From Sperchopsis tessellata (lineage: Eukaryota; Arthropoda; Insecta; Coleoptera; Hydrophilidae), in assembly GCA_033557685.1 (NCBI GenBank), contig JAWQRN010000143.1, positions 1 through 36,332 on the forward strand: a DNA stretch of 36,332 nucleotides, in the 5' to 3' direction. The stretch's first letter is position 1; the number at the start of each line of letters is the position of its first letter. A program made the translations under genes and the position numbers. Of this stretch, positions 10,301 to 20,380 are shown one piece after another. The notes beneath the pieces are model-generated. The model was given only the letters and a program-made list of their open reading frames with translations, ran no database searches and had not been told where the DNA came from.

Positions 10301-11330
10301 AATTTAGCAACTTGTGACAGTAACTGGCCTAATAGAAACGTACTGTCGCGACCGGTCAGGGGCTAACACCTGCTAACTATCCCAGACAAGCAGGAATTCC
10401 CCTACAACAGCAGTATTTCCACACAAAAATACCTCAAAAAAAAGGCTGCAACAACCATGCCAGTATGTTCCGTAGGTCCCACTGCACCAATACATGGGTC
10501 ACTATAATTTAAACGAACAATGACACACCACCCGCACCACGTATACATTTATCTAGCATTATAGGAGCCATAATAGCTAGAACATTTACTGCACTATAAA
10601 AATATATTTCCTTGTAAGGAAAGTAAAATTCAAAGTGATTTTGCAGATGTGATTTAGATGGGAGCATACACTTTAATATAACACTTGCTCAAGCGAAAAA
10701 ACATATCTAGGATATTTTAGAGTAGGCAGATATACATTTTTGAAACACCGAGCAAAAACGGGTTAAGAACACTTTTATACATACGGTCTTTTAATGGTAC
10801 GGTTACTGCATGGCTTCGTACTTTTTAAATGAACCAAAGACGTATGTGGCGCTGTCCACATACTAATTTGTTTCACGGTTACGGCGCGGCCCCAGAATAT
10901 AGCCGGTGTACAACCGTGTAGTCGACTGAAATCACGGCAGTCGTAGTTGGTGAGAATAATGTGACAACATAGGAACCTTCACAAGCCCGGCGCTTTTCCG
11001 GAAGTTTCTCCCGAGGACGACTTGGATTCCTAAAATTTTAACATGTCTTCTGGTTAAACACGCAAGTTGCTTATTATATAGCAATGAACCGTGCCAGATT
11101 TGAACCGGCGCCGTGTGAGTGAAGTGAGTGAAAATTGAAAATACCAGCCATGCGCAGCACTGTTGTAAAAAACGGTGTGTGTGTGCAAGTGACCTTAAGG
11201 AATTCAATCTCTTTGTTGATAAAAAATAAATAAATAAATAAAAAATAAAACTTAACTTTACGCATAACTTCGAAAAAAGTATTACTTTTGAACTAGTCAC
11301 GAGTGAAAGTTCAAGTAGTTTCAATTTTTA
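10301..11330. other. Unassigned, GC-richer patches; possible LINE 5' region
   Basis: No coding match. The segment at 10300-10560 is richer in C and could be the 5' untranslated part of the Jockey-like element. A second GC-rich patch at 10840-11160 contains several CpG dinucleotides. On the minus strand at about 10937-10928 it has a TTTCAGTCGA sequence that fits an arthropod initiator (TCAGT). Whether it belongs to the same element is unknown. Confidence 0.35.
11220..11249. repeat. (AAAT)n microsatellite
   Basis: Short A-rich run with four to five AAAT units, imperfect at both ends. Such tails often mark a retroposon 3' end, but no body was recognised next to it. Confidence 0.8.
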
Positions 11331-12066
11331 CTATGGTTCTTAATCTTCACTTATAATAAATGTATTTTATTTACCCTATTACCATAACGATTGGCCGTAG
11401 AAGTTGTTAATATTAAGATCATACACTGTTAATGTTTAGGCATATTCTATCTTGTGGTTCCAAGCGCCACCCAAAACATATGTTTTATTTCTCGATATCC
11501 TTTAGTAGAAATTGATATATGATTTTAAATCTAGAATATCAAAAACAAGTATCTTATCCATGCTTTAGAAATCAAGTGCTTGTACTACAACCTATGTATG
11601 AATATATTCTTCGTACATAAGTTTATTGTTTCCTCTTAAAACACATCAAAGTACTTATTATTTCTGTAGGGAATGTATGAAATAATTGGACAGTAAATTA
11701 CTTATCGACATTTAATTAAATCATAGCCCAGTGTTAAATAGTGTGCGAACCGATTAACGGTGTGAACATACACAACTGAATATCGGTATCGGAACGTTGT
11801 TGAATATAGGAAACAATTAATTTTGGACCAACAATACCGTTCTTAATGAAATTATCGGTGTCTGCCAGACAACTAAATTGGTTAATTTTGTGATCTATTA
11901 ACTCCAAGAGGCGGAAGTTTCCACTCAATAAACTTTCCTCTAAATAATATCTTTTAAAGACATTGGGTGGGAACTTTGACCATAAAACTTTCATCACTTC
12001 CTCTTATTACCAAAAGCTCTATGGAAATAAAATTGAACAAGTAATCAAAAAGTTGTTAAAACTTAC
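11331..12066 (-). other. Putative intron of the dipeptidase gene, no further exon seen
   Basis: Minus-strand sequence downstream of the donor at 12066-12061 (GTAAGT). I looked for the next expected dipeptidase block (GVEGGH and the TLTHxCNTPWAD region) and did not see it. An 87-codon open frame at 11997-11734 (minus; contains GNFRLLELIDHKINQFSC) has no similarity that I recognise and may be a TE scrap or chance. Confidence 0.45.
12061..12066 (-). promoter_or_regulatory. 5' splice site (GTAAGT) of the dipeptidase exon
   Basis: Perfect consensus donor on the minus strand immediately after the exon's last base. It splits a codon after its first base. Confidence 0.85.
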
Positions 12067-12199
12067 CGTTCGCTGATGTGCACAATGTAAGTGAAGGATT
12101 ATACAGTTCTGTCAGTCTTCTTATGACGTCTATTTGTTCTAAGGTTAGTTGAACTGCGTCCTTGAACTGGGAGTCGCAGGGAACGTACGCCGCCCAAAA
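12067..12199 (-). CDS. Internal exon of a membrane dipeptidase (renal dipeptidase family M19) gene
   Basis: The minus-strand exon of 133 bp is bounded by a polypyrimidine acceptor (TTATTTTCTTTGCAG, ending at 12200) and a consensus donor (G|GTAAGT, starting 12066). It is open throughout (44 codons plus one base). It reads FWAAYVPCDSQFKDAVQLTL, then EQIDVIRRLTELYNPSLTLC and TSAN. This matches the family block written QFWSxYxPCxxQxxDAVxxTLEQxDVxxRxxxxYP. Family M19 enzymes are zinc-dependent, usually GPI-anchored, and cleave dipeptides and leukotriene D4. This exon follows the metal-binding HNDLPW region and precedes the GVEGGH region, both of which should lie on other exons outside or far away in this window. 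No stop or frameshift, unlike all its neighbours, so it is probably a live host gene. A retained fragment of a duplicated gene cannot be excluded. Confidence 0.9.
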
Positions 12200-12214
12200 C
12201 TGCAAAGAAAATAA
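12200..12214 (-). promoter_or_regulatory. 3' splice site of the dipeptidase exon
   Basis: On the minus strand a pyrimidine-rich tract ends in TTTGCAG directly before the first codon (TTT, Phe). The conserved Gln that precedes FW in the family would come from the previous exon. Confidence 0.8.
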
Positions 12215-12546
12215 GAAAATATTAGTAAACGAAGTTCTAATTTTATATAATTAATTCTTTAAATATAATAAGAGACTAAGGTTATATTCTAAAATAAACC
12301 AGCGATTTTCGAACATATTTTCAATAATAATAATTTGTTACTGTCATAAAGTATTTGGACGAATAGATAATTTAATATTGCTTCCATAGTCGCTAGTGTA
12401 GTTTATTTTTTTTATTTCCGACCATGTTTTTATAGCATATTACAAAAGCTCCTGAACGTCTAAATGAATGCTGTAGACACGGTGCTTCGACGAATACCAC
12501 TTCTTCTGATTGTAATTGTATCCTCTCTGTAGTTCAGCCCAATTGT

Positions 12547-12646
12547 CTAATATTAGACTGGTGCGTATCTCTTGTATACTGCTTACAATAAATTCTTAGT
12601 TTATACGAATATAGCCGAATAGCTTATTGTACAAAGGCTTTGCTGT
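12547..12646 (+). repeat. Direct repeat A, copy 1 (100 bp)
   Basis: Begins CTAATATTAG and ends GCTTTGCTGT. It aligns by eye almost base for base with 12795-12894, sharing TATCTCT, TATACxGCTTACA, GCCGAAxAG and AxTATTGT. Roughly 70-75% identity, so an old duplication. No coding content. Confidence 0.7.
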
Positions 12647-12794
12647 TGCACTTATGATAAGTGGAAATAAAAAAGCCTACATTATTTTACACATTATTTA
12701 CACTGGAGACCATGGAAGCAATATTACATTACTTAATCAGATTCGGCATTAATCTGCAGAAGGAATTTTAATTTAAAGTGATCTAGCATTGACT

Positions 12795-12894
12795 GCAATA
12801 TTAGAAAGGCGCTTATCTCTCATATACGGCTTACATTATATACTACGCTTACATGAACAAAGCCGAAAAGTATATTGTTCGAAGGCTGAGCTGT
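12795..12894 (+). repeat. Direct repeat A, copy 2 (100 bp)
   Basis: Begins GCAATATTAG and ends GCTGAGCTGT. Same orientation as the copy 248 bp upstream, same 100-bp length and shared internal landmarks. Either a decayed tandem unit or two copies of a short interspersed repeat. Confidence 0.7.
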
Positions 12895-13509
12895 ATATGG
12901 AATATAGTTCCACTGATGACCAGAGGTAATTTTTGAAACACCATGTCTGCATCATTTATTCCGTCGTTTAGCAAATTTTGCAATATACTGTAATAACTTG
13001 GCAGGAAATAAAAATGCCCAATTACTCTAGATATATAGATACTTCATTATTGTTATAACACTACGGTATATAAGTCATTAAACAATTAATTAATACAAAT
13101 ACTTTGTTAACAAAAATACACCCTAATCAAGTACGAAAAGCATGTAAAAATATAATACAAATTTAGAAATAACATTATTGTAAAATTTGTGAACTAAAAT
13201 GTTCAACAAAGCTATGATAGCACTTTTTTTAAAAGGCCTTAATACTTACCTTGAATAGTCCTAGAGGTAACTTTTATAGATGCACAGATAATTTGTTAAA
13301 AAATATTTTATAAAAAACTGTGAATTCATTGTTTTAAATAGTGTAGCCTAAGACAAGCGTAATTGGTGAGGAAAACTTGTTTGATACAAACGAACTGCGC
13401 CATCATGAACGTCTGATGTTTGAATAGATATCAAAGCGCCAAATATATACTGGTTTAGAAAGGTTATTATTTTTTATTTATAAAAATAGGCCGAGTCCCA
13501 CACAGTAAA
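12895..13509. other. Unassigned AT-rich stretch
   Basis: No coding match. A donor-like AAG|GTAAGTA occurs on the minus strand at about 13255-13243, but the sequence before it does not encode a dipeptidase block, so I do not call an exon. Confidence 0.5.
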
Positions 13510-13510
13510 A

Positions 13511-14040
13511 TGGTACGTCCTCATGCTTATGGAATTGCGATATCCGAATTTCCGGAAGATTTCCTATTGGATGATGTATTTTAAATTTAACGGCTGGAAA
13601 TATTCGTTCAAATGTTTTATGAAAATTGCGGCACCGCAAAAAGTTAAATCTGTTTTATCGTTTTGTGAAATTTCGTTGCCGGTTTCTAACCTAAGTCGGC
13701 GCGTGAATGGTTACTAACATCATTTATAGAAAATAAAAGATGAGTGATGGAGAAGAGGATTTATCCAATCCAGAAATAGTAATAGAAGTTGTGAACACTT
13801 TTTTATGGCTTTTTGAACGTTAGCTGTCATTTTCTACCAACATTAAAGATAGTTAGAAATTATAATCCCCCAAATTTTCCGAAACATTTTCGGATGCATG
13901 CATTTTACGCCCGAATAAATTTTTGCGAATCGGATTTCACAATTCGCGACCATGAGTACGTACCTGAAGACAGGCTGACAGCCGAGTGTTCAGAAGGAGA
14001 TGAGGCAGGTGCTGGAGAGAGAGAGAGATGCGTTGTATAG
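13511..14040 (+). pseudogene. Unidentified broken ORF, possibly a zinc-finger/transposon protein
   Basis: An ATG at 13511 opens MVRPHAYGIAISEFPEDFLL, then DDVF and stop. The RxxAxGIxxxEFPxxFxxD pattern recalls the start of CGGBP1/hAT-associated zinc-finger proteins, but the expected CxxC...H pairs are not clear in the following frames. Open frames continue at 13523-13717 (WKYSFKCFMKIAAPQKV) and 13741-13821 (MSDGEEDLSNPEIVIEVV). A third, 13813-14040, ends in an acidic and GA-rich stretch (GAGAGAGAGAG at about 14018-14028). I do not know the function; the assignment is a guess. Confidence 0.3.
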
Positions 14041-14690
14041 CATGAATAAATTAATGCGCCTCAATATTTGAAGCAATATTTGATTGTTACTGTATTTTAT
14101 GACATCTTCTACTATTTTTTTATAAGGCAAAATACATTGTTATTTTTATAGTGCAGATCTACAAACAGTTCTTGCTGCTCGTATCTGTGTAAGAATCACA
14201 TACTCAACATAATAAGATACTTCCCAGAGCAATATACAATAAGACATAAAGCTATGAAATTTAGTGTAGTATGCCGAAATTTATCAAGACATCAACAGTG
14301 ATAAAAACTTTGGCCCTAAACGAATTCTTCCGCCTATATAGGGCCCACATCTAGTGTTAAAATGCACACAGTACCGGAACCGTTTGACATTCAAAAAGCT
14401 GTTAGATAAGGAGACACCGTATCGCCGAAGTAGTTCAGTATAGCTCTAGAGTATATGTTCCGAGCACTATATTGGGGACACAAGAGCATTGACTTGAATA
14501 GATAACATCTTAACCATTTAAGATTTACATATGATATCGTGATTATTGCAACACTTCATAGAAAAGCTCCAAGAACCAATGATTGATCTTTGAATTGATT
14601 GATCTTAAATAAATCGAAAGTTATGCATCATAGAAACCGTAATATTGTACATATTTAGGCCAGCTGATAACTATATTTCTTTGGAAATAT
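14041..14690. other. Unassigned stretch
   Basis: No recognised gene. A TATATAGGGCCCACATC sequence near 14334 looks promoter-like (TATA-type) but has nothing identifiable downstream of it. Confidence 0.4.
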
Positions 14691-14737
14691 CCCGAAGAAG
14701 AAACCTTGCATGAAGTACAACTGTCCATCTAAGTAAC

Positions 14738-15115
14738 ATATTTAAGTCTTCGATCGGTGTGATTTGCCTGCGTTGACGTTTGCTAATGAGACGTGGAAGG
14801 TAAGGCCTTACACATTCAGAAGCTCCAAACAAAGTAAATAAGTATTGAGAGATACATGATAGGTTTGAGAATTAGTTATAGAAGGCACTGTACTTGAATA
14901 AGAAGTTATACTAGGATCAGATATTTAATAAGGATATAGAAGTAGAAATGAGTAGGACATGTGGTCAAAGGTGTGAACTTTGTGGAAGTCATAAGACAAC
15001 GTAAGGCCCAGGCGACGATCTAATAACAGATGGAACCGGAACCAAGAAACTGTCTTGTGGATCTGAAAGACGCTCAATCCTTGTCTTCATCCAGCAATAG
15101 ATGAATAACGACATA
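14738..15115 (+). pseudogene. RTE-type LINE 3' ORF fragment
   Basis: The plus strand reads VFDRCDLPALTFANETWKV at about 14743-14800. This matches the conserved block KVFNxCVLPxMTYGxETW after the RT palm of RTE-type elements. After stops it continues LRISYRRHC (about 14868-14895) for the LGISxRD block, VGHVVKGVNF (about 14957-14985) for WAGHVxR, and KAQATI near 15010 for the GRPxxRW region. Frame is lost several times. Only the C-terminal third remains. Its relation to the minus-strand RTE copy at 0.2-1.2 kb (same family or not) cannot be settled by eye. Confidence 0.7.
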
Positions 15116-15700
15116 ATTATGTTGAAATTTTATCAATTCTATTCGTGATAGTCAAGTTAAGCCCATATTCAATGTGATCCCCAAAATTCTGGCTGTAGTT
15201 TCATCAATTTGAGACACTGAAGAAGTTATGTTTTTAGTTTTATTTGAATTTATTATTTGTAAATAATTTTGTCGTTCTAGACATCACATTATCATATTTT
15301 TATTTAGAATCTGTACGGTATTACTATTCATAAAACAAGTTGTGTTGTCTGCATACATCATATTATTTTTTGTTAGTGGGAAATCATTTACAATAATTAC
15401 AAACATGATAGATACATGAATTGATAGTTGGTGTACATACTAGCTGTATTAATCGTTATAAAATCATAGATTACCCAATATAAACTGTTTATGAAATGTA
15501 TTCTCATCTTACAGTCTTCTTACCAGTCATTAAATTGCCTCTTCTTGTAACCTACCACTTCTTAAAATATGCATTAAATAAATTCGTATTTATTCATTAA
15601 TGGCTTTAAATGTATCACTAATATCTTCTAGACGGTTTAAAAAGACTCATCTCTGTGTTTGTAGACTATTAATTTTTTCCATATATCTATAAAATCACGC
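15116..15700 (-). pseudogene. Jockey/CR1-like LINE RT palm fragment
   Basis: Minus strand: NRLEDISDTFKAIN (about 15635-15595), like the VxLVEDISxAL block before motif A; then a gap; VNDFPLTKNNMMYADNTTCF at about 15400-15345, where active copies read YVNDLPxxx...MYADDTT, so the second catalytic Asp is now Asn; QILNKNMIM, stop, CLERQNY; NSNKTKNITSSVS and TARILGITLNMGL (15265-15170), corresponding to LNxxKTKxIxFS and FLGITLD. Stops and a deletion around motif A show decay. Overlaps nothing else and faces the RTE fragment tail to tail. Confidence 0.75.
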
Positions 15701-16974
15701 ATGAAAGTTTTCTACACACTATGATGTGTTTAAAACGGTGACGATTAGGGTAGTGCCTGACTATATGAAGATAATGGTGCCTCGTCGTTGTACACCGGAT
15801 AGGTGAGGGTTAAAGTATTACATGATCCATGACAAAAAAGGGTCAGTAGTGGTAGCTGCAGGAGGATGATACTGCTCTCAGTGTGATGTTTTATGGGCTT
15901 TACAACGAAGTTTGGTTGTTGACAATGGGTCAAATACACGGAAATATATGGTAATTGTTTTCAGCCTGATATAACCAATGCGTGAAGACATGCAAAAAAG
16001 CCCTTATGCTCGTAGATAATTGGTCTGAAGTATAAGTTATCCGTTTGAGATTATTATTTGAAAATGTTGATATAGCAAGAAAAGTCAGTTAGTTGGAAAT
16101 TACAATTAAAGTATAGAACTATTAATGCCATTATTGGTAGTAGACAGTTATAGGATATTCATAAGTTAGTCTATCTTGAAATGACTTAAACATTATTCGG
16201 CTGTGGTAGTGCATATTAAGATAGATGTGGATGGCCTGTGTATACACACAGGTAAGACAATAGGCCACATGCGGGTGCCAGATGGTGCCTGTTCAGGTGA
16301 TACTCGAATTCTGAATTAGAAAGAACAGCTGTTTTTAATGCAGACTCTTTAAATACCCAATTCCCCTCTATAATGCAGCTCTATGCCGCTCAGAGCTATA
16401 AATTGATACAGATCTTCCCATGGAGGAGTGACCACTGTGATTAAATTATATAATGCACGGAGCGCAAAAAGGACTAGAGCTTCTTGATGTAAGAGGTGAC
16501 AATTAATGGCACTCAACTTCTGCACCACTCATAAGGTCTGAGCATCGATAGCTGGCAAAATAAGGTAATTTGGATGTCGGAAGAGGGAAATGAATAAGTA
16601 ATTATACTAGCGAAGACTAAATTTCAGGGATCGAAATATTTGATGAACCTATACACGAAGTCTAAAAACCCAAGGTTAGAAGTGTATACTGGACCATTGC
16701 ACATAATTGCAGTTTGGTTGAAGATTGAGCACGTGGAAAGATAAAGTAGCATGTTGGATTGGGGTATACACCCTGGTTGGATTATTGGTAGGACATGTCC
16801 TGGGAATATAACTACCAAAGATGGATGTAATCCAGAATTTGATTTTCATTAATTGGAAAGTTACAAGCTGGTATTGATATCTAGTTAGTATAGATTATTT
16901 TTTATGCGCAAAATAAAGTTTCGTTTAGATAGCAATCAACGATGACGTATTTGAAACGTTACTTTGAAATTCCT
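15701..16974. other. Unassigned stretch
   Basis: About 1.3 kb without a supported gene. GC content is slightly higher at 16200-16550 and open frames of 64 codons occur on the minus strand (15939-15745, 16818-16624), but their translations match nothing I recognise. Possibly the remains of another TE. Confidence 0.45.
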
Positions 16975-16989
16975 CTTCTAAAATTTAAA

Positions 16990-17654
16990 GCATTGCAGTG
17001 TGATAACATTTCAAAGAGAAAATGTACAAAATTGAGAAAATAGATCAATTAAGTAAACAGATTTATGAAAATATGTTTAGTACACTTGATGATCAATTCC
17101 CTTCATATCCGACTACAACAAATTTGGATGTATGTTTCAAGAGAGGTACATTTGCTCTTGAAGATGAGGCTAGCAGATACGTCCGATTTCTGTGTCTACT
17201 TTTGAAAATATTGATGCAATTCGTAACATGATCGAATTGTGCTAAAACTTATATTAGAGACATTGAAGATTTCATGTGAACGTGTTTATTGCATTTTCTT
17301 TGGGTTGAATATAAAAGAAATGTCTCCAAATGGTTTCCAAAATGCTTAAATGCTGACCAGAAGCAAACGAGAGTGGAAGTATCACGATCCAATCAGTACC
17401 CATATTAAAAACGATGCTGATTATTTGAAACGTGTTATTATCACGAATAAAACTTGGGTAAATTACTGTGACCCAGAAATTAAACAGCGATCAATGGAAT
17501 GGAAGCATTCTGGTTCTTCAAGACTTGAGAAGAGGCATGTTCAAAAATCTTCTGGAATGAATGGCCATGGAGTAAATTTGATTGATTATTTGGATAAGGT
17601 TACAACAGTAACTGCAGACTATTATTTCATATAATTAACAAAATTGGTCTAATG
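16990..17654 (+). pseudogene. mariner transposase relic, left part (split by hAT)
   Basis: The N-terminal frame 17022-17231 has QIYENMFSTLDDQFPSYPTT, then CFKRGTFALEDEA, matching the helix-turn-helix region ...CPSxxTVxxWxxxFKRGRTSLEDExRSGRP of mariner. After a shift come RISVSTFENIDAIRNMIE and VSKWFPKCLNADQKQTRVE. The frame at 17350-17634 covers ITNKTWVNYCDPEIKQRSME and EWKHSGSSRLEKRHVQKSSG, the block TGDExWVxxYDPExKxQSMEWxHxGSPRPKK. The first catalytic Asp (TGDE) is lost. VNLIDYLDKVTTVTADYY is the ILIDYLxKGxTIxxxYY block. The central DNAPAH motif is missing. Reading resumes after the hAT element at 20109. TSD left copy: GTCTAATG at 17647-17654. Confidence 0.9.
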
Positions 17655-17669
17655 CTGGGGTTCCCAACC
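17655..17669 (+). repeat. hAT left TIR
   Basis: Inverted copy of 20094-20108, 14 of 15 bases matching. Confidence 0.9.
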
Positions 17670-18103
17670 TTTTTGTCAATGGAGCATATTCTAAAATACC
17701 GGTAGGTCGGCGGGCACTATCTATTTTTTCAAAGCAAATTTAAAGTTCGGCATAGTTAATAAAAATTTAATTCTAAGTGTATAATTTTAACATATAAAAA
17801 TTATTGTTTATGTTCATATGTAAAATGAATATATGCTAAATAATAAATGTAAAGTTAAATCTTAGTAAAGACTATTTATAAAAAATATCAACCTTAAAGT
17901 CAGTGTGATTTTCGACATTGCATTTTATTAATAATTAAGCCCTACAATGGACACGTGAAAGTTTAGTTTTGCAGCAGAGAGATATCTATATTGTCTGTTG
18001 TGTTATTCTGCTATTGTTTACACTTCCACTTTAGTTGAAATTGATATTGCACAGGCTGAAGACGTGATTAAGTAGTTCACAATTTTCATTGGAAACTTTT
18101 TTT

Positions 18104-18731
18104 ATTAAATACACTATGGACTGGTTCGCCGCTAGCTTGGAGAACCTCTTCGATTTGGCCACATCAAGCAACCCCCAAAAATCCATCCAAGCTTATGTTT
18201 TGAGGATGTTTCACAGCTTTTGAGCCACAGAGGCTTCATCCATAATGAAGGAATGATGGACAGCAAAAAAATACATTGGCGTTCTGGAGGCGAAAATGGT
18301 CCCAACATTGCGAAAACTGTTTCATAAGAGCTATGGGGCATTTCAACAGGATTTGGCTCCATGCCACAATTCTAAGCTTACTAAGAGCTTCTAATCCAGT
18401 AACATTTAAAGGTATTGAAGTGGCCAGGAAATTCAACCGATCTAAACCCCATTGAAAGTTTCTGAGATATTATTAAAGCGCGCATATCTAAGATAGATTG
18501 CATGACGAAAATCAAAATGATAGAAAGTGTCATGAAAGTGTAGTGCCACTACCTTGAAGTGAAATAAATGTATAGAAAGCTAGTGGCATCAATGGTTGAA
18601 AGGATGAAAGAAGTAATTAAAGCTAAGAGGGGTGACGTTCATTATTAACTATACTATTAAACAAATAGATATTGTAGTTGTGTATTTGTTACTTTATGTT
18701 CCTATTCTTCCACCTAATTTGCACAGTACTG
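18104..18731 (+). mobile_element. Tc1-like element fragment inside hAT
   Basis: The plus strand reads KYIGVLEAKMVPTLRKLFHK, then FQQDLAPCHNSKLTKSF at 18340-18390 (FQQDNAPCHxSKxxxxW; second catalytic Asp kept). WPGNSTDLNPIES (18420-18460) has the third catalytic region, SPDLNPIE with S kept as ST. IIKARISKIDCMTKIKMIES and VASMVERMKEVIKAKRG (18585-18630) match the C-terminus, usually VIKAKGGHTKY. The 3' end at 18713-18731, CCTAATTTGCACAGTACTG, looks like a Tc1 terminal repeat and is followed by the TA target dinucleotide (18732-18733). The 5' third, including the first catalytic Asp and left TIR, is absent. The hAT coding strand is interrupted here. Confidence 0.88.
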
Positions 18732-18759
18732 TATGTGGAACCGAAAAAAGTTACCTTGT

Positions 18760-19565
18760 ATGCTGCTCTTTTTAAGAATGGAAACTTTTTTGCCCGCTAG
18801 ATTCTAGAAGTTCTCATCTGATACATTGGATTTTAGCATAATGTCCTTCTGAAGAACCAAAATATCTAGATCCAGATCTTCTGCCCTTACTTGAACAAGC
18901 TCTGCAATGTATGCAGCTATTTCTGTTATATTTACTTGGCAATAAACAGAATTGATAAAAAAAGGAGACTTGACTCGATAATAGTAAACTTTTAAAACTT
19001 CTTGACGTACTTGAAAGTGCTTAACAAATGATGACACATTAAATTTACTGTCACCTACCATTGACTTCATATTTGGGAAATGCTCGAAAGACTTCATCTG
19101 CAGATGTGATATCCACGAAACCAGTTTTGCTTTAAATGAGTTTACAGAGCCTATTATTTTAGCTACATATTTTGTCTTTTTCTTGCAACTTCGAGTTTAA
19201 AGAATTAAATTTATCCATGATATCTGTGAGAAAATCCAAGTCCACCAGTCAGTCAGTTTATTCAATCAAGCTTAAAAATCTTGTAAAACTATACCTTTAC
19301 TGCGCCAACTCTTGAGCAAATAGGTTTAATTTTAGTTGATTTATTTCTTTCTCCCCTACTATAGATTTAAGTGGATAATTCGTATCAAAAGTGGCATGAA
19401 GTATCTGGAAGTAAAGTTCAACATAATTTCTTTTAACACCGTAAAGCTACTGCCGCACAACTAGCAAAACATGTACCTTTCAAATTAACGAAACAATATG
19501 ATTCCTCTCTATCTGTGTTAAAATTATAGGTTCGTTGTCTTTTATTGGATCCACTCATTTTAGGA
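18760..19565 (-). pseudogene. hAT transposase relic (ZBED/SCAND3-like)
   Basis: The minus strand starts MSGSNKRQRTYNFNTDREES at 19563, then YCFVNLKGTCFASCAAVAL, like the BED zinc-finger start (FNxxWExxYFFVExxGKCxCLICxExVA). VKRNYVELYFQILHATFDTN (about 19435-19375) is the HYExxHxxFDxxYPxxS block. Then come SDIMDKFNSLNSKLQEKDK (about 19222-19165, LTDIxEKLNxLNxxLQGK) and the open frame 19097-18804, EHFPNMKSMVGDSKFNVSSF. It ends LDLDILVLQKDIMLKSNVS, then NLAGKKVSILKKS (about 18800-18760), where the Tc1 fragment interrupts it. A weak continuation (NENCELLNHVFSLCNINF) lies beyond Tc1 at about 18095-18040. The catalytic RYHFF-type core is not readable. Confidence 0.85.
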
Positions 19566-20093
19566 TTAAAAATTAAAATATTAAAAAAAATAATTACAAG
19601 TAATAATTACACTGTATATCAAATTAAAACTAGAAAAGAATGGTGGACTACATAGAACGCACGTCTATTTTATACTGTATGCTTGTAATATATCATAAAT
19701 TATACTAGCTATCCTCAATACACACGTCTAAGATAGCATTACATACCTGATTTGTCAACTGTCAAATTATTTTTCTCTGGCTGCACAGTACTGTGCTGGA
19801 GTATTGTTGTTGTGTGCAAGCATTGGTTAAGTTACCTTTATTGGAATTTATTAAAAATAAATATTTTTTCGTATGCATATGAATCAAGCAGAGGAGTAAA
19901 CATCATTGCAAAGGGAAAATACAACTGAGAATTTTAAATGGTACAGAAAAAGACGCCATATATTCCTAATAGGTAGAATAAGTATTTTAGAAACCGGTTA
20001 AAATGAAATTTAAATATAAAAACTTTTCTGTCGGGGTCGAATATTGGTGGACCACAAATCGGTTGGCGGACAATATTTTACCCGCTGGCGTAG

Positions 20094-20108
20094 GGTTGGG
20101 AACCCCTG
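20094..20108 (-). repeat. hAT right TIR
   Basis: Followed directly by the TSD copy GTCTAAGG and by the resumed mariner sequence. Confidence 0.9.
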
Positions 20109-20380
20109 GTCTAAGGTGTCTTGTTTGAGTACAATGAATACAATGTTTGATCTAGGGTTAGAATTTCTCGAACATGCTCCTAAATTACCTGATCTGGCTC
20201 CCTCGAACTATCATATCTTTCCTCAAATAAAAAAGAGTTTGAAATGTCGTAAATGTTCTTCCAATTGTGATGTAATAGAAACTGCGTACAACTAGTTTAC
20301 AGAGAGTTTTTATGAAGGCTTTGCAGGATCGTTGTTATAAGTGTATTATATTACGATGATAATATGTAGACTAGTGGCAA
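20109..20380 (+). pseudogene. mariner transposase relic, right part
   Basis: Resumes immediately after the hAT element. GLEFLEHAPKLPDLAPSNYH, then IFPQIKKSLKCRKCSSN (about 20155-20265) equals the block GFELLEHPPYSPDLAPSDYHLFPxLKxxLxGRRFxS, with the third catalytic Asp (PDL) kept. After a shift, MKALQDRCYKCIILR (about 20312-20358) is the C-terminal KALxxRWxKCIxLxGDYVEK. The segment that should carry HDNAPAH is deleted at the junction side. The right mariner TIR is not recognised. Confidence 0.9.

Larger units (their letters stand above)
17655..20108. mobile_element. hAT transposon inserted in mariner, with 15-bp TIRs and 8-bp TSD
   Basis: The left end CTGGGGTTCCCAACC (17655-17669) and the right end GGTTGGGAACCCCTG (20094-20108) are inverted repeats with one mismatch; the motif CAGGGGTTCCCAACC is typical of hAT ends. 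Flanks are GTCTAATG (17647-17654) and GTCTAAGG (20109-20116), a 7-of-8 match, and hAT makes 8-bp duplications. The mariner reading frame is cut at exactly this position. The 2.45-kb element carries a minus-strand transposase relic and an internal Tc1-like insertion. Confidence 0.92.

Noticed and set aside
10932..11324. 130-codon minus-strand ORF, the second longest in the window
   Set aside because: Translation has no recognised domain and is partly low-complexity (from the AAAT repeat); long ORFs can arise by chance in such sequence.
13243..13256. Possible second dipeptidase exon (AAG|GTAAGTA donor, minus strand)
   Set aside because: The sequence before the donor does not encode the expected pre-FW block and the reading frame does not fit the phase-0 start of the 12199 exon.
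18132..18436. Minus-strand ORFs of 76 and 66 codons inside the hAT element
   Set aside because: They are antisense to the Tc1-like transposase (FQQDLAPCH, WPGNSTDLNPIES), so not genes.
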